Assembly: GCA_040719455.1 (NCBI GenBank)
Contig: JBFDTN010000001.1
Span: 248,001-312,000, forward strand
Length of the DNA: 64,000 nt
Origin: Streptococcus pneumoniae
GTDB lineage: Bacteria > Bacillota > Bacilli > Lactobacillales > Streptococcaceae
Direction: 5' to 3'
Shown piece after piece: positions 26,403 through 34,268 of the stretch. Within the stretch, counting starts at the first letter, position 1. The number at the start of each line of letters is the position of its first letter. The notes beneath the pieces are model-generated. The model saw only the letters and a list, made by a program, of their open reading frames with translations, searched no databases and was not told the origin of the DNA. The position numbers were made by a program, and so were the translations under genes.

Positions 26403-26702
26403 ATGCAAGGTCTACTAGAACAAGCCTTACAGGCGGTGCTTCTTATCGCCTTAGTCGGTTTTATCTTTGTCATTCTCTTTCAGATTTTAAAGGCAGTCAG
26501 TGCTTTCTTTCTTATTGGAATGATTGGTGGATTCGCCTTTATGGAAGTCTATGGGATTTACCTCTTTTTCACCGAGCGATACCTTTTCACCGAAGATTTA
26601 GCGACTAATGGCATTTGGAGTTTTACCGGCTTTTATATTGCTTTTAATCTTCTGATTGTAGCAGGACTTGTTATAAAATTAGTTAGAAGTAGAACTGTAT
26701 AA
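26403..26702 (+). CDS. Small membrane protein, 99 aa
   Basis: Three hydrophobic segments (about 10-32, 34-58 and 70-93) with little outside them. GAAGGAGG precedes the ATG. No family recognised. It is followed by a strong terminator, where the AT-rich HNH/AAA insert begins on the other strand. Confidence 0.75.
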   Translation: MQGLLEQALQAVLLIALVGFIFVILFQILKAVSAFFLIGMIGGFAFMEVYGIYLFFTERYLFTEDLATNGIWSFTGFYIAFNLLIVAGLVIKLVRSRTV

Positions 26703-26706
26703 CAAT

Positions 26707-26744
26707 AAAAATAGGGTTACCTAAGATTTGGTAGCCCTATTTTT
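26707..26744. terminator. Bidirectional terminator between backbone and defence insert
   Basis: AAAAATAGGGTTACC (26707-26721) pairs with GGTAGCCCTATTTTT (26730-26744). A and T runs on both sides let it serve the plus-strand gene and the convergent AAA gene. Confidence 0.9.
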
Positions 26745-26770
26745 AGTTTAATTGCTATGCTGAAGTTTTG

Positions 26771-28648
26771 CTACTGTGATAAGCAATCTTTTAGTAATTC
26801 AAGTTCTTCAGTTGTTAAATCAGAAATTAATAGCTTAATCTTCTCGTTAGGTGAAACTTTTTCAGAAAGCATCTGATTGAGTTTGTTACGTATTATTGGT
26901 TCATTAATTGTTTGTATTTCAATTTTAGTTTGTTCTATTAATGTAGGGGAAATAGTTGGTTGATTAAGAATATTTACGATTTTATTTAACTTACATTGAG
27001 CAAAACTTCCATAGATATCAATTGTTTCCATGTTATCATATAGTATTCGTTGTATGTTTTTAGCAAATGTATTAACTTGTTTAGGAATTACTTTTCCGTG
27101 ATGTTCTTCTAGTGAAATTACATTATGATTTTTTATATCAGATAATATAAAGGGAGAATGGGTTGTAATAATAAACTGAAAAGTTATATTTTGAGTTGTA
27201 TTTGTTGCATTTTGATAGGAAGGATTTTCAACATCTAAAAAGTAAGTACAGCATAGAGTTAGGAGTTGAACCATCTTATTTGACCAAGAGGGATGAAACG
27301 ATTCATCTATTTCATCTATTAAGATTATATGGTTCCCACTTTTAGCATTTGAAATCAATTCAATTAATTGTCCTAAAAATTGAATTAAATTTTCTTCTCC
27401 TGTAGATGACAGTTCGTTTAACTTAAAAAATAAATTATCTTCAGGAAATACAACGATGCCATTAGGGTTTATTTGATTACAATGCAGAAGACTTCTATAT
27501 CCCATTAGAAAATCGTTAATCTCTTTTGTTTCTGATGAAAAATCAATAATAAATGAGTTGTTATTCATTTCTAAGTAGTCAGAAGCTTTCCATAATAATT
27601 GTATGGCTTCTATCGAAAAATTAATAAAATCAGTAATTTGATAGTTATGAAGCTTATCTATTTCGGAATCCTCATTTCGAAAATACTCTTTTAAAATTTG
27701 AGAACTTTTCTCAAGTTGCATAGATAAACCATCTATTTGAATATCCTGTAAGACCAAAGTTAGATATTCATAAATTTGATTTAGAAGTAGTTCTTCAATA
27801 TCTTCGTTCCAAAAATGGTATACTTCACTTAAAGAAAGCATTAAATTTATAAGAAAAGCAACTATTTGATTAATAAACTGAGATAGTAAATCATTTCCCC
27901 TGCTATCTAAGAAAAAATTGAGCAATTCCAAAATTCTTTCGTCATAGATACTTTTCTCAATTAATAAGGTTAGTAGTTCTTCATAAGACCAATATGAAAT
28001 TCTATATTTCATTATTTTATTTGAGGCGAAGAAATCATTTATTTTTAAAAATCTAAATGCTTGAATCGTATTATAGTTAGAAGGAGGTTGGCATAAGTGT
28101 CTAGTGATCAAATTCTTGCTAAATAATGTGTCAGATTTGTCATCATTCTCATTAAAACTATATTGAAGATATTTTTTGAAAATGTAGTTTATGCTTCCGT
28201 CAGGTATTCTGTCAACGATTTGGTAATTATTTCCTTGTTTTTTGAACAATATAGTTTCAGTATTTCCAATAAGACCATTAGAAGTTTCGATACTTTGATC
28301 ATTAAATAATATTCGTTTTACTGTATGCCTATTATTAAATTCAATAAAAATTGATTCATCTTGTTCATAGATAATAAAGTATTCATATTTACTTAAGAAT
28401 TCCTTACGCTCTGAGAATTTGAAGCCGATAAAGTTTAATATAGATGTTTTTCCAACACCATTTATGCCTACAATTGCTGAAATGTTTGTAATAGACTCTC
28501 CATAAAAACCAGCAATATAGGATGGATTTTTGCTAATTGTTACTGTTTCATTCCAATCGAAGTCTATGGTGTATTCATCTGAAAAATTAAAAATTTGGTT
28601 ACTTATTAAATCTTCGTAATCACGTAATATCAATCCTAGAAGTTTCAT
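26771..28648 (-). CDS. AAA/ABC-type ATPase (PtuA- or OLD-like), defence module
   Basis: 625 residues. Walker A GINGVGKTS near residue 63 follows the N-terminal strand 'IDFDWNETVTISKNP'. A long, variable helical insert follows. Walker B ILIDEIDESFHPSW is near 443 and a 'FIITTHSPFIL' segment near 490. This is the AAA_15/21-like architecture of OLD, PtuA and related phage-defence ATPases. No toprim nuclease domain is visible, so nuclease action presumably comes from the HNH partner. Only three bases separate the HNH stop from this ATG and the ribosome site AGAAAGG lies in the HNH gene. Strongly AT-rich. Function is inferred from architecture and pairing. Confidence 0.8.
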   Translation of the reverse strand: MKLLGLILRDYEDLISNQIFNFSDEYTIDFDWNETVTISKNPSYIAGFYGESITNISAIVGINGVGKTSILNFIGFKFSERKEFLSKYEYFIIYEQDESIFIEFNNRHTVKRILFNDQSIETSNGLIGNTETILFKKQGNNYQIVDRIPDGSINYIFKKYLQYSFNENDDKSDTLFSKNLITRHLCQPPSNYNTIQAFRFLKINDFFASNKIMKYRISYWSYEELLTLLIEKSIYDERILELLNFFLDSRGNDLLSQFINQIVAFLINLMLSLSEVYHFWNEDIEELLLNQIYEYLTLVLQDIQIDGLSMQLEKSSQILKEYFRNEDSEIDKLHNYQITDFINFSIEAIQLLWKASDYLEMNNNSFIIDFSSETKEINDFLMGYRSLLHCNQINPNGIVVFPEDNLFFKLNELSSTGEENLIQFLGQLIELISNAKSGNHIILIDEIDESFHPSWSNKMVQLLTLCCTYFLDVENPSYQNATNTTQNITFQFIITTHSPFILSDIKNHNVISLEEHHGKVIPKQVNTFAKNIQRILYDNMETIDIYGSFAQCKLNKIVNILNQPTISPTLIEQTKIEIQTINEPIIRNKLNQMLSEKVSPNEKIKLLISDLTTEELELLKDCLSQ

Positions 28649-28651
28649 TTT

Positions 28652-29584
28652 TTACCTTTCTAATTGATTTAATTCAACATATATGTCCGAAATTAATTTT
28701 GATAAAGGTCTTTTATGGTAATCTTTTTCAGCAGTATACACCCCAGTAAATAGTCTATCAATGTCGCTGTCAGATAACGGAATTATATTATTAATTTCGT
28801 TCAAATAATGTTCTGGAATAAAAATTTTCTTCAAAATTGTATCCAAAACAAAATCACTATGTATTTGATATAGATTATGTAAATCTAATAAATAAAAATC
28901 CTTTTTGAAATCTTTATGAATTTTTGAAGTAATATATATATGATCATGGTTGAATAAAAAATCACCATATAGGGGGTACCAACTAAATCTTAAACGTTGA
29001 TTTGGTGAAATTTTAACATTGTATGGGGACAATAAAAATGTATCAGTACCTTTATTCCTATTACAACTTGGACAAGAAGGGATTAAATTATAAAAAGAAG
29101 CTGCAAAAATAGGGAATTGTGATTTATTCCAAAAATGGTCTAATTCACAGGTATTTTTGTTGGTGGAAGAATTCATAAAATTCCGATTGCAGTAGGGACA
29201 TACTGATAAATTAGTTATAGATAGAAATTTTTTGCGCCGACTGTCTTTACTAATTGCATTATATACATTATTGATTAGATAGTCTTTAATTGATACCGAT
29301 CTATTTCCTTTTATTTTTCTATTACTTTTTATACTGAATTTGTAATTTAGATTGATAATTGCTGAGTCTGAAACAAGCTTTTCAAGTTCATCATAAGAAA
29401 GTAGCATAATATCTAAAAATGGTGTATCTGAAAAATCTCTACCAAATATTTTCTGAAATATTGATGATATGTTTCTCAAACACCACTTATCTAAATTTTT
29501 GCGATAAGCGACCTTCATATGTGTATAAACATCTTCACACAGATTCTTAACTTCTTCATCATTTATTTGATTAATTGTTATCAT
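28652..29584 (-). CDS. HNH endonuclease (PtuB-like), defence module
   Basis: 310 residues. The core has CPYCNR near residue 127, ELDHFW near 148 (metal-binding His) and 'IPSCPSCNRNKGTD' near 170. This is a zinc-bound HNH nuclease of the CxxC-DH-CxxC type seen in PtuB and similar effectors. It is first in a two-gene minus-strand operon with the ATPase. AAAGAGGT lies before the ATG. In classical Septu the ATPase gene comes first, so this is either a Septu relative with swapped order or another HNH/ATPase system. Expected role is to cut phage or host nucleic acid when the ATPase senses infection. Confidence 0.8.
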   Translation of the reverse strand: MITINQINDEEVKNLCEDVYTHMKVAYRKNLDKWCLRNISSIFQKIFGRDFSDTPFLDIMLLSYDELEKLVSDSAIINLNYKFSIKSNRKIKGNRSVSIKDYLINNVYNAISKDSRRKKFLSITNLSVCPYCNRNFMNSSTNKNTCELDHFWNKSQFPIFAASFYNLIPSCPSCNRNKGTDTFLLSPYNVKISPNQRLRFSWYPLYGDFLFNHDHIYITSKIHKDFKKDFYLLDLHNLYQIHSDFVLDTILKKIFIPEHYLNEINNIIPLSDSDIDRLFTGVYTAEKDYHKRPLSKLISDIYVELNQLER

Positions 29585-29738
29585 TGAATACCTCTTTAGG
29601 TTTGCTACTTGGATAATATTATATCGAATTAATTAAGAAAATGGAAGATTCAGAAGATAAAGAACTTAACTTCTTCCATTTATTTAGGAAGTACTAAAAA
29701 GATTCAATCTAATTTTTTATTCTTGTAGTCCCTATAAG

Positions 29739-29770
29739 TGTGATAAACTCTCCAAATCAATCTTGTTATG
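29739..29770 (+). repeat. 32-base motif, copy 1 (before the VirB8-like gene)
   Basis: Matches 37861-37892 at 25 of 32 positions, with conserved blocks TGTGATAA, TCCAAA and CTTGTTAT. Both copies begin a backbone block directly after a cargo insert. It may be an unusual promoter, a regulator site or a recombination boundary. Confidence 0.55.
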
Positions 29771-29805
29771 ATGAGGTTATCTTAATGTCAAAGGAGATAA
29801 CCAAC

Positions 29806-30444
29806 ATGTTAAACAAAATAAAAGTCAGGCTTTTGCTTGGTATCGGAGGAATAGCTGTCACCAGTTTTTTAGTGATGATAGGGTATAGCCTTGGTTCACA
29901 CTCTGTCACCAAGCAGACAGAACATCAAATCAAAGCAGAAGCCCAAAAACTGCTCGTCAAGGAAAAAGAAAAGGAGGAAGCGACAGTCTTATCAGACGAG
30001 CTGGTCAAGGAGTTTTTAACCCAGTATTTCACTAAGGAGAGACTCGGTGAGAACAATCACCGAATCAAGCCTTATATGACAGACTCCGCCTATTCTGAAG
30101 AAGTCTCTCGGCAAGAAGAGGCAATCAATCAAGTGTATAAGGATTATATGCTGGACTACCGATTTGATGAAGCAGATATCTTTGTCAATAGAGAGACCAA
30201 TGAAGCACTTGTGGAGGTGACTTATCATGTTACTTACGTGTCTGATATGAGCGACCACCAGCAGAAAATGACACAGACACAGACGAAGACAATGAAAGTC
30301 TCCTATGCCAAAATCAGGGATCAGTTATTGGTCAATCAAGTTACTAGCTGGAATGGGAAGTTCGATGACTTGAAGTCAAACATGGAAGCAAGTAGCTCTG
30401 CCATTCCTGACATCAAAAGCACAACCACAAGTGATAGTAATTAG
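29806..30444 (+). CDS. VirB8/TcpC-like membrane-anchored channel protein
   Basis: 212 residues from the ATG at 29806, which has AAGGAG at proper spacing; the longer frame from 29740 has no site. One transmembrane segment (about residues 10-30) is followed by a coiled linker and a soluble alpha/beta domain containing 'LSDELVKEFLTQYFTK', 'RIKPYMTDSAYSEEV' and a 'EVTYHVTYVS' strand. This layout fits the NTF2-like VirB8/TcpC scaffold proteins of Gram-positive channels. The assignment rests on layout and ICE context rather than clear motifs. It is separated from the other channel genes by about 18 kb. Confidence 0.65.
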   Translation: MLNKIKVRLLLGIGGIAVTSFLVMIGYSLGSHSVTKQTEHQIKAEAQKLLVKEKEKEEATVLSDELVKEFLTQYFTKERLGENNHRIKPYMTDSAYSEEVSRQEEAINQVYKDYMLDYRFDEADIFVNRETNEALVEVTYHVTYVSDMSDHQQKMTQTQTKTMKVSYAKIRDQLLVNQVTSWNGKFDDLKSNMEASSSAIPDIKSTTTSDSN

Positions 30445-30471
30445 CAGGAGGAGTATTCTTCTGCTTTTTTT
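30442..30471 (+). terminator. Hairpin terminator after the VirB8-like gene
   Basis: AGCAGGAGGA pairs with TCTTCTGCT around a short loop and runs into seven T residues. The next ribosome site follows at once, so some read-through is likely. Confidence 0.65.
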
Positions 30472-30487
30472 GATAAGGAGAACATAG

Positions 30488-31576
30488 ATGACAGCATTAA
30501 CAAATCTCAAACAAATATCGATTTTAGACGTGGCCGCTAACTTAGGCTATCAGTTTAACAGAGTATCAGGTCAGGTGTACGAGCACCCAGACCATGATTC
30601 CTTTCGTATTTTTGCGGATACCAATACCTTTAAGTGGTTTTCAAGGGACATTCAAGGGGATGTGATTGATTTTGTGCAGTTAGTGTCAGGCGTTTCGTTT
30701 AAGGAAGCTCTAGCTTTTCTTAAAACTGGCCAATTTGAACAAGTTCAGATAGTAGAAAGTGTTCCTCAGCCATTTCGTTATTATTTACCTGAAGAAAGCT
30801 TTAAACAAGCAAGAACGTATTTGAACCAAGTTCGTGGATTAAATGATGAGACGATCAATGCCTTTGGACGTCAAGGGCTTTTAGCTCAAGCAAGCTATCA
30901 GACAAGGGAGTACAGAGAATCCGTTCTAGTTTGTAAGAGCTATGACCATAATGGCGTTTTGAAAGGAGCTAGTCTTCAGGGAATTGTGAAGAATGATGAG
31001 CGACATGAGCGAGGTTATCTCAAGAAAATCATGAAACATTCGCATGGCTATGTGGGAATTAGTTTTGATATAGGCAAACCCAATCGTCTTATCTTTTGCG
31101 AGTCGGTGATTGATCTGATGAGTTATGTTCAATGCCATAAGGACAAATTATCAAATGTTCGACTGGTCTCCATGGAGGGACTAAAACAGTCGGTGATTGC
31201 CTATCAGACCCTACGTTTAGCCGCAGAGGAACAAGGCAAGCTCTCTTTTTTAGATACTATCAATCCTGGTCGATTAAGTCATTATTTGCAGGCAATAAAA
31301 GATACGACAACCTATTTTCAGACACATGAGGACTTGATAACGCTAGCAGTGGATAATGACCAAGCTGGACGAGATTTTTGTCAAAAACTATTGGATACGG
31401 GACTACCCATTCAAGCAGACCTGCCACCATTACTAGAAAATAAAGATAAGACGGATTGGAATGACATTATCAAAAGAAATCAGGAGCCTTCTTTGTCAGA
31501 GGCCATACAGTCTGCCCAAATACAAATTTTAAGAACCAATCCTCCACCTAAACAATCACGGATGATAGAATTGTGA
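30488..31576 (+). CDS. Toprim primase-like protein (DUF3991/toprim type)
   Basis: 362 residues. The N-terminal part (1-75) follows the CHC2 zinc-finger plan of DnaG primases ('FKWFSRDIQGDVIDFVQLVSG') but lacks the zinc cysteines. A toprim domain follows, with 'LIFCESVIDLMSYVQ' (acidic Glu and Asp) near 205-219 and 'LAVDNDQAGRDF' near 287-298. This is the DUF3991/toprim family common on ICEs and conjugative plasmids. Likely role is priming complementary-strand synthesis of transferred single-stranded DNA. Loss of zinc ligands suggests a changed template contact. AAGGAG precedes the ATG. Confidence 0.82.
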   Translation: MTALTNLKQISILDVAANLGYQFNRVSGQVYEHPDHDSFRIFADTNTFKWFSRDIQGDVIDFVQLVSGVSFKEALAFLKTGQFEQVQIVESVPQPFRYYLPEESFKQARTYLNQVRGLNDETINAFGRQGLLAQASYQTREYRESVLVCKSYDHNGVLKGASLQGIVKNDERHERGYLKKIMKHSHGYVGISFDIGKPNRLIFCESVIDLMSYVQCHKDKLSNVRLVSMEGLKQSVIAYQTLRLAAEEQGKLSFLDTINPGRLSHYLQAIKDTTTYFQTHEDLITLAVDNDQAGRDFCQKLLDTGLPIQADLPPLLENKDKTDWNDIIKRNQEPSLSEAIQSAQIQILRTNPPPKQSRMIEL

Positions 31577-31633
31577 TAAAAAAATCAAGAGTCATAGCAT
31601 AAGCTAGAAAGTGTTAATAAGGAGGACAGCACT

Positions 31634-31852
31634 ATGAGTGTTATTGAACGCCTGGCTGAGAAAGTGACTAGGCAGGAGGAGAAGGTTTCTAGGGAAACTG
31701 AAAAATTAGAAACCTATCGTGAGCAATTACAGGCTGCTATGTATAGCACCTTTGTCAAACGGCAACAAGCCAGCCACTTAACCTTTGACGAAGCTTTGAA
31801 TCAAGCCTTTGGAAAGGGAAGTGAGCCTTTCACCACATCCAACCAATCATAG
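31634..31852 (+). CDS. Small coiled-coil ICE protein, 72 aa
   Basis: N-terminal half is a highly charged coiled coil ('KVTRQEEKVSRETEKLETYR'); the rest has 'FDEALNQAFGKG'. AAGGAGG precedes the ATG. Not recognised. First of three small, closely spaced backbone genes between the primase-like gene and pezAT. Confidence 0.7.
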   Translation: MSVIERLAEKVTRQEEKVSRETEKLETYREQLQAAMYSTFVKRQQASHLTFDEALNQAFGKGSEPFTTSNQS

Positions 31853-31867
31853 AAACGAGGAAAGCAA

Positions 31868-32257
31868 ATGACAAAACCTTGGAACTTTGACCAACCACTA
31901 GATGATAAAACGCCAACATCATCTGCAGAAGAACGGGCGAAAATCGCCGCACTATTTCATCAAAATGAGGCAACACTTACTGAAGAAGTTGACTATGTTT
32001 CAGCATTTGAAATGGAGCAACAACGAGCGAAAAAAAAGGCGGAGCCTAAGGGGAAAGAAACACCAATCCCTGTTAAAGCTCAAGCTCCAAACATTACAAA
32101 CGACTACAAACAACATCTAGCCCAGATTATCGCTCAAAATAATGACGATATTGCACAGAGCCAGAAGAAAATTGAAGAATTGCATCAGTTGATTGATGAG
32201 AAGAACAAGCATACTAAGAAGCTACAAGCTATTTCAGCAGCGATTGATGATTTATAA
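31868..32257 (+). CDS. Hypothetical coiled-coil ICE protein, 129 aa
   Basis: A disordered, Lys/Glu-rich N-terminal half and a C-terminal coiled coil (about 85-129, heptad pattern 'KKIEELHQLIDEKNKHTKK'). Fifteen bases separate it from the previous stop. Not recognised. Followed by a perfect terminator hairpin. Confidence 0.72.
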   Translation: MTKPWNFDQPLDDKTPTSSAEERAKIAALFHQNEATLTEEVDYVSAFEMEQQRAKKKAEPKGKETPIPVKAQAPNITNDYKQHLAQIIAQNNDDIAQSQKKIEELHQLIDEKNKHTKKLQAISAAIDDL

Positions 32258-32262
32258 TGCCG

Positions 32263-32289
32263 AGCAGTCCTGAGACGGACTGCTTTTTG
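32263..32289 (+). terminator. Rho-independent terminator
   Basis: AGCAGTCC (32263-32270), loop TGAGAC, GGACTGCT (32277-32284), then T residues. It lies before the ribosome site at 32291, so an in-frame ATG at 32257 is not the next start. Confidence 0.88.
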
Positions 32290-32301
32290 AAAGGAGAGAA
32301 C

Positions 32302-32586
32302 ATGCGATTATTTCAGAAAAAGTTACCCAATCCAGATTGTTTCAAGCGCTTGATTCATCGCTTATCTGCCATGTCTGAGAGTGAGCTAATCAAGGTCGAG
32401 CAGTTACTGGATTTGGTCTTTGAAACAAAGTCACAAGAATTTCCCTTACCAAGTGTGACTGAGAAAAAGGAAGTTTCCCAGGAACAAACACTGGATGATA
32501 CAATCACAGAAGCTAGAAACAAATTACACACCGAGCAACTAGAGAAACGGATTGAGCAGTTTAAGCAGATGAAGAAGCCAAAATAA
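32302..32586 (+). CDS. Hypothetical small ICE protein, 94 aa
   Basis: Helical and charged, with 'RLSAMSESELIKVEQLLDLVF' in the middle and a basic tail. The ATG at 32302 is chosen for its AAGGAGAG site; the longer frame from 32257 runs through a terminator hairpin. Not recognised. Confidence 0.68.
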   Translation: MRLFQKKLPNPDCFKRLIHRLSAMSESELIKVEQLLDLVFETKSQEFPLPSVTEKKEVSQEQTLDDTITEARNKLHTEQLEKRIEQFKQMKKPK

Positions 32587-32710
32587 TATTCTACCGAAGG
32601 AGTAGATTTAAGCACTGTCAGTTCAGGGACAATTTGAGTCAATTGAGGGAGATTTACCTGAAGATTCCTTCTATATGATAAAGTAGTTTATAGAAAAGGA
32701 GAGGTGATTG

Positions 32711-32815
32711 ATGAAAAAACTTTATAAAAAACTATTTGGCGTTGGATCTGCATGGGCTAACATGTGGATTGTTATCAATGATTGGCTATTTGATTTGATG
32801 TATAGAAGAAAATAA
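32711..32815 (+). CDS. Microprotein, 34 aa, possibly membrane-associated
   Basis: A 34-residue ORF with AAAAGGAGGTG... type ribosome site, a basic amino end (MKKLYKKLFG), an aromatic hydrophobic middle (WANMWIVINDWLFDLM) and a basic end (YRRK). It stands alone between upstream non-coding sequence and a strong terminator, so it has its own transcript. Could be a small regulator, an amphipathic toxin or an immunity-type peptide. Nothing in it names a family. Confidence 0.55.
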   Translation: MKKLYKKLFGVGSAWANMWIVINDWLFDLMYRRK

Positions 32816-32824
32816 ATCGTAAAG

Positions 32825-32859
32825 AAACTAGGTTCACATGTGGAGTGAACCTAGTTTTT
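32825..32859 (+). terminator. Rho-independent terminator after the microprotein
   Basis: AAACTAGGTTCA (32825-32836) pairs perfectly with TGAACCTAGTTT (32846-32857), nine-base loop, T run to 32859. Confidence 0.88.
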
Positions 32860-32894
32860 CTATGATAAAATATCTTGAATATACAATACAGACA

Positions 32895-32936
32895 TGCACC
32901 ATTTTTGGTGCAAAAAATAACACTTTATGATATACT
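32895..32936 (+). promoter_or_regulatory. pezAT operator and promoter
   Basis: A perfect palindrome, TGCACCA (32895-32901), TTTT, TGGTGCA (32906-32912), lies over the -35 region of a promoter whose -10 is TATACT (32931-32936). PezA-type antitoxins repress their own operon by binding such palindromes, so this is the expected autoregulatory site. Confidence 0.75.
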
Positions 32937-32956
32937 TTTACTATGGAGGACCTACT

Positions 32957-33433
32957 ATGATTGGAGATAATATTAGTTCACTGCGAAAAAAGCATGACTT
33001 AACACAGACAGAGTTTGCGAACATTGTTGGCATTTCACGCAATAGCCTCAGCCGTTATGAAAATGGCTCAAGCCCGATTACAACTGAATTAATTGATACT
33101 ATCTGTCAAAAATTCAATGTGTCTTATGTCGATTTGGTTGGAGAAGAAAAAATGCTTACCCCAGTAGAAGACTATCAGTTAACCTTAAAAATAGAGGTGT
33201 TGAAAGAGCGGGGAACTGCCATTTTATCTCGATTGTATCGCTACCAAGACGGACAAGGAATTGCCTTTGACGATGAGTTTAATCCATGGATTTTGATGAG
33301 TGATGACTTGTCTGATTTACTGAATACGAAGATTTACCTTGTAGATTCCTTTGAGGCATTAGAACGCTATAATGGCTATTTAGATGGGATTGAGAGGATG
33401 TTGGAGTTAGCCAGTCATCAGGTGGTGGCTTAA
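32957..33433 (+). CDS. pezA: PezA-type antitoxin and repressor
   Basis: 158 residues. An N-terminal XRE helix-turn-helix (residues about 5-55, 'LTQTEFANIVGISRNSLSRYE') binds the operator. The C-terminal helical part holds and neutralises the PezT kinase. The ATG at 32957 follows GGAGG; the longer frame from 32927 overlaps the promoter. The stop overlaps the pezT start. It matches the pneumococcal PezA size and layout. Loss of the operon frees toxin, so the pair stabilises the ICE. Confidence 0.92.
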   Translation: MIGDNISSLRKKHDLTQTEFANIVGISRNSLSRYENGSSPITTELIDTICQKFNVSYVDLVGEEKMLTPVEDYQLTLKIEVLKERGTAILSRLYRYQDGQGIAFDDEFNPWILMSDDLSDLLNTKIYLVDSFEALERYNGYLDGIERMLELASHQVVA

Positions 33434-34206
33434 TGACCTTAGAAAAATTTAGTCAGATAGATTTTGAACGGGCTTTGAAACGAACGATTCGGTCTTTAAC
33501 ACGTGGTAAAACGGCTTCTGAGCAGCCGCAAGCTATTTTACTAGGTGGGCAAAGCGGAGCAGGCAAGACAACGATTCACCGTATCAAACAAAAGGAATTT
33601 CAAGGGAACATCATTATTATTGATGGGGATAGTTATCGCTCCCAACACCCGAATTATTTAGCTTTGCAGGAAAAATATGGCAAGGACAGCGTTGAATACA
33701 CCAAACAATTCGCAGGAAAAATGGTGGAACATCTTGTGGATGAACTGAGCCAATTGGGCTATCATTTGTTAATTGAAGGAACGCTAAGAACCACGGAAGT
33801 CCCTCGAAAGACAGCTCAACTATTGAAATCAAAAGGGTATCAAGTCTCACTAGCCTTAATTGCGACGAAGCCTGAGTTATCCTATCTCAGTACCTTGATT
33901 CGTTATGAGGAACTCTATGCGATAGATCCAAGTCAAGCAAGAGCAACCCCGAAGGAACACCATGATTACATTGTGAATCATTTGGTTGAGAATGTACGAG
34001 AGTTAGAGAACGAACAACTCTTCAGGCAGATGCAGATTTACCAAAGAGATAGAAATTGTGTATTTGATTCCGAAACAGATGATGGTTCCGCAGCAGAAGT
34101 TCTACAAGACTGCCTCTTTGGAAATTGGAGCAAGGTGGAGGAGGAGATGATGAAGGATGGGGATTATCATTTAGAAAAGTTATTGGCTATGAATAGTGGT
34201 AGTTAA
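33433..34206 (+). CDS. pezT: PezT, zeta-family toxin (UDP-N-acetylglucosamine kinase)
   Basis: 257 residues. Walker A GGQSGAGKTT (about 38-47), IIIDGDSYR (catalytic Asp near 66), and 'LIEGTLRT' are the zeta-toxin signatures. The enzyme phosphorylates UDP-GlcNAc and related sugars and so poisons peptidoglycan synthesis. It starts at the last base of pezA. All key residues appear intact, so the toxin should be active. A C-terminal helical stretch of about 50 residues is usual for PezT. Confidence 0.93.
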   Translation: MTLEKFSQIDFERALKRTIRSLTRGKTASEQPQAILLGGQSGAGKTTIHRIKQKEFQGNIIIIDGDSYRSQHPNYLALQEKYGKDSVEYTKQFAGKMVEHLVDELSQLGYHLLIEGTLRTTEVPRKTAQLLKSKGYQVSLALIATKPELSYLSTLIRYEELYAIDPSQARATPKEHHDYIVNHLVENVRELENEQLFRQMQIYQRDRNCVFDSETDDGSAAEVLQDCLFGNWSKVEEEMMKDGDYHLEKLLAMNSGS

Positions 34207-34268
34207 CTGACTACAACCATACTATAGTAGGTAAAGTTTTCACTTTGCTTTTCAATCTTTAAGTAATG

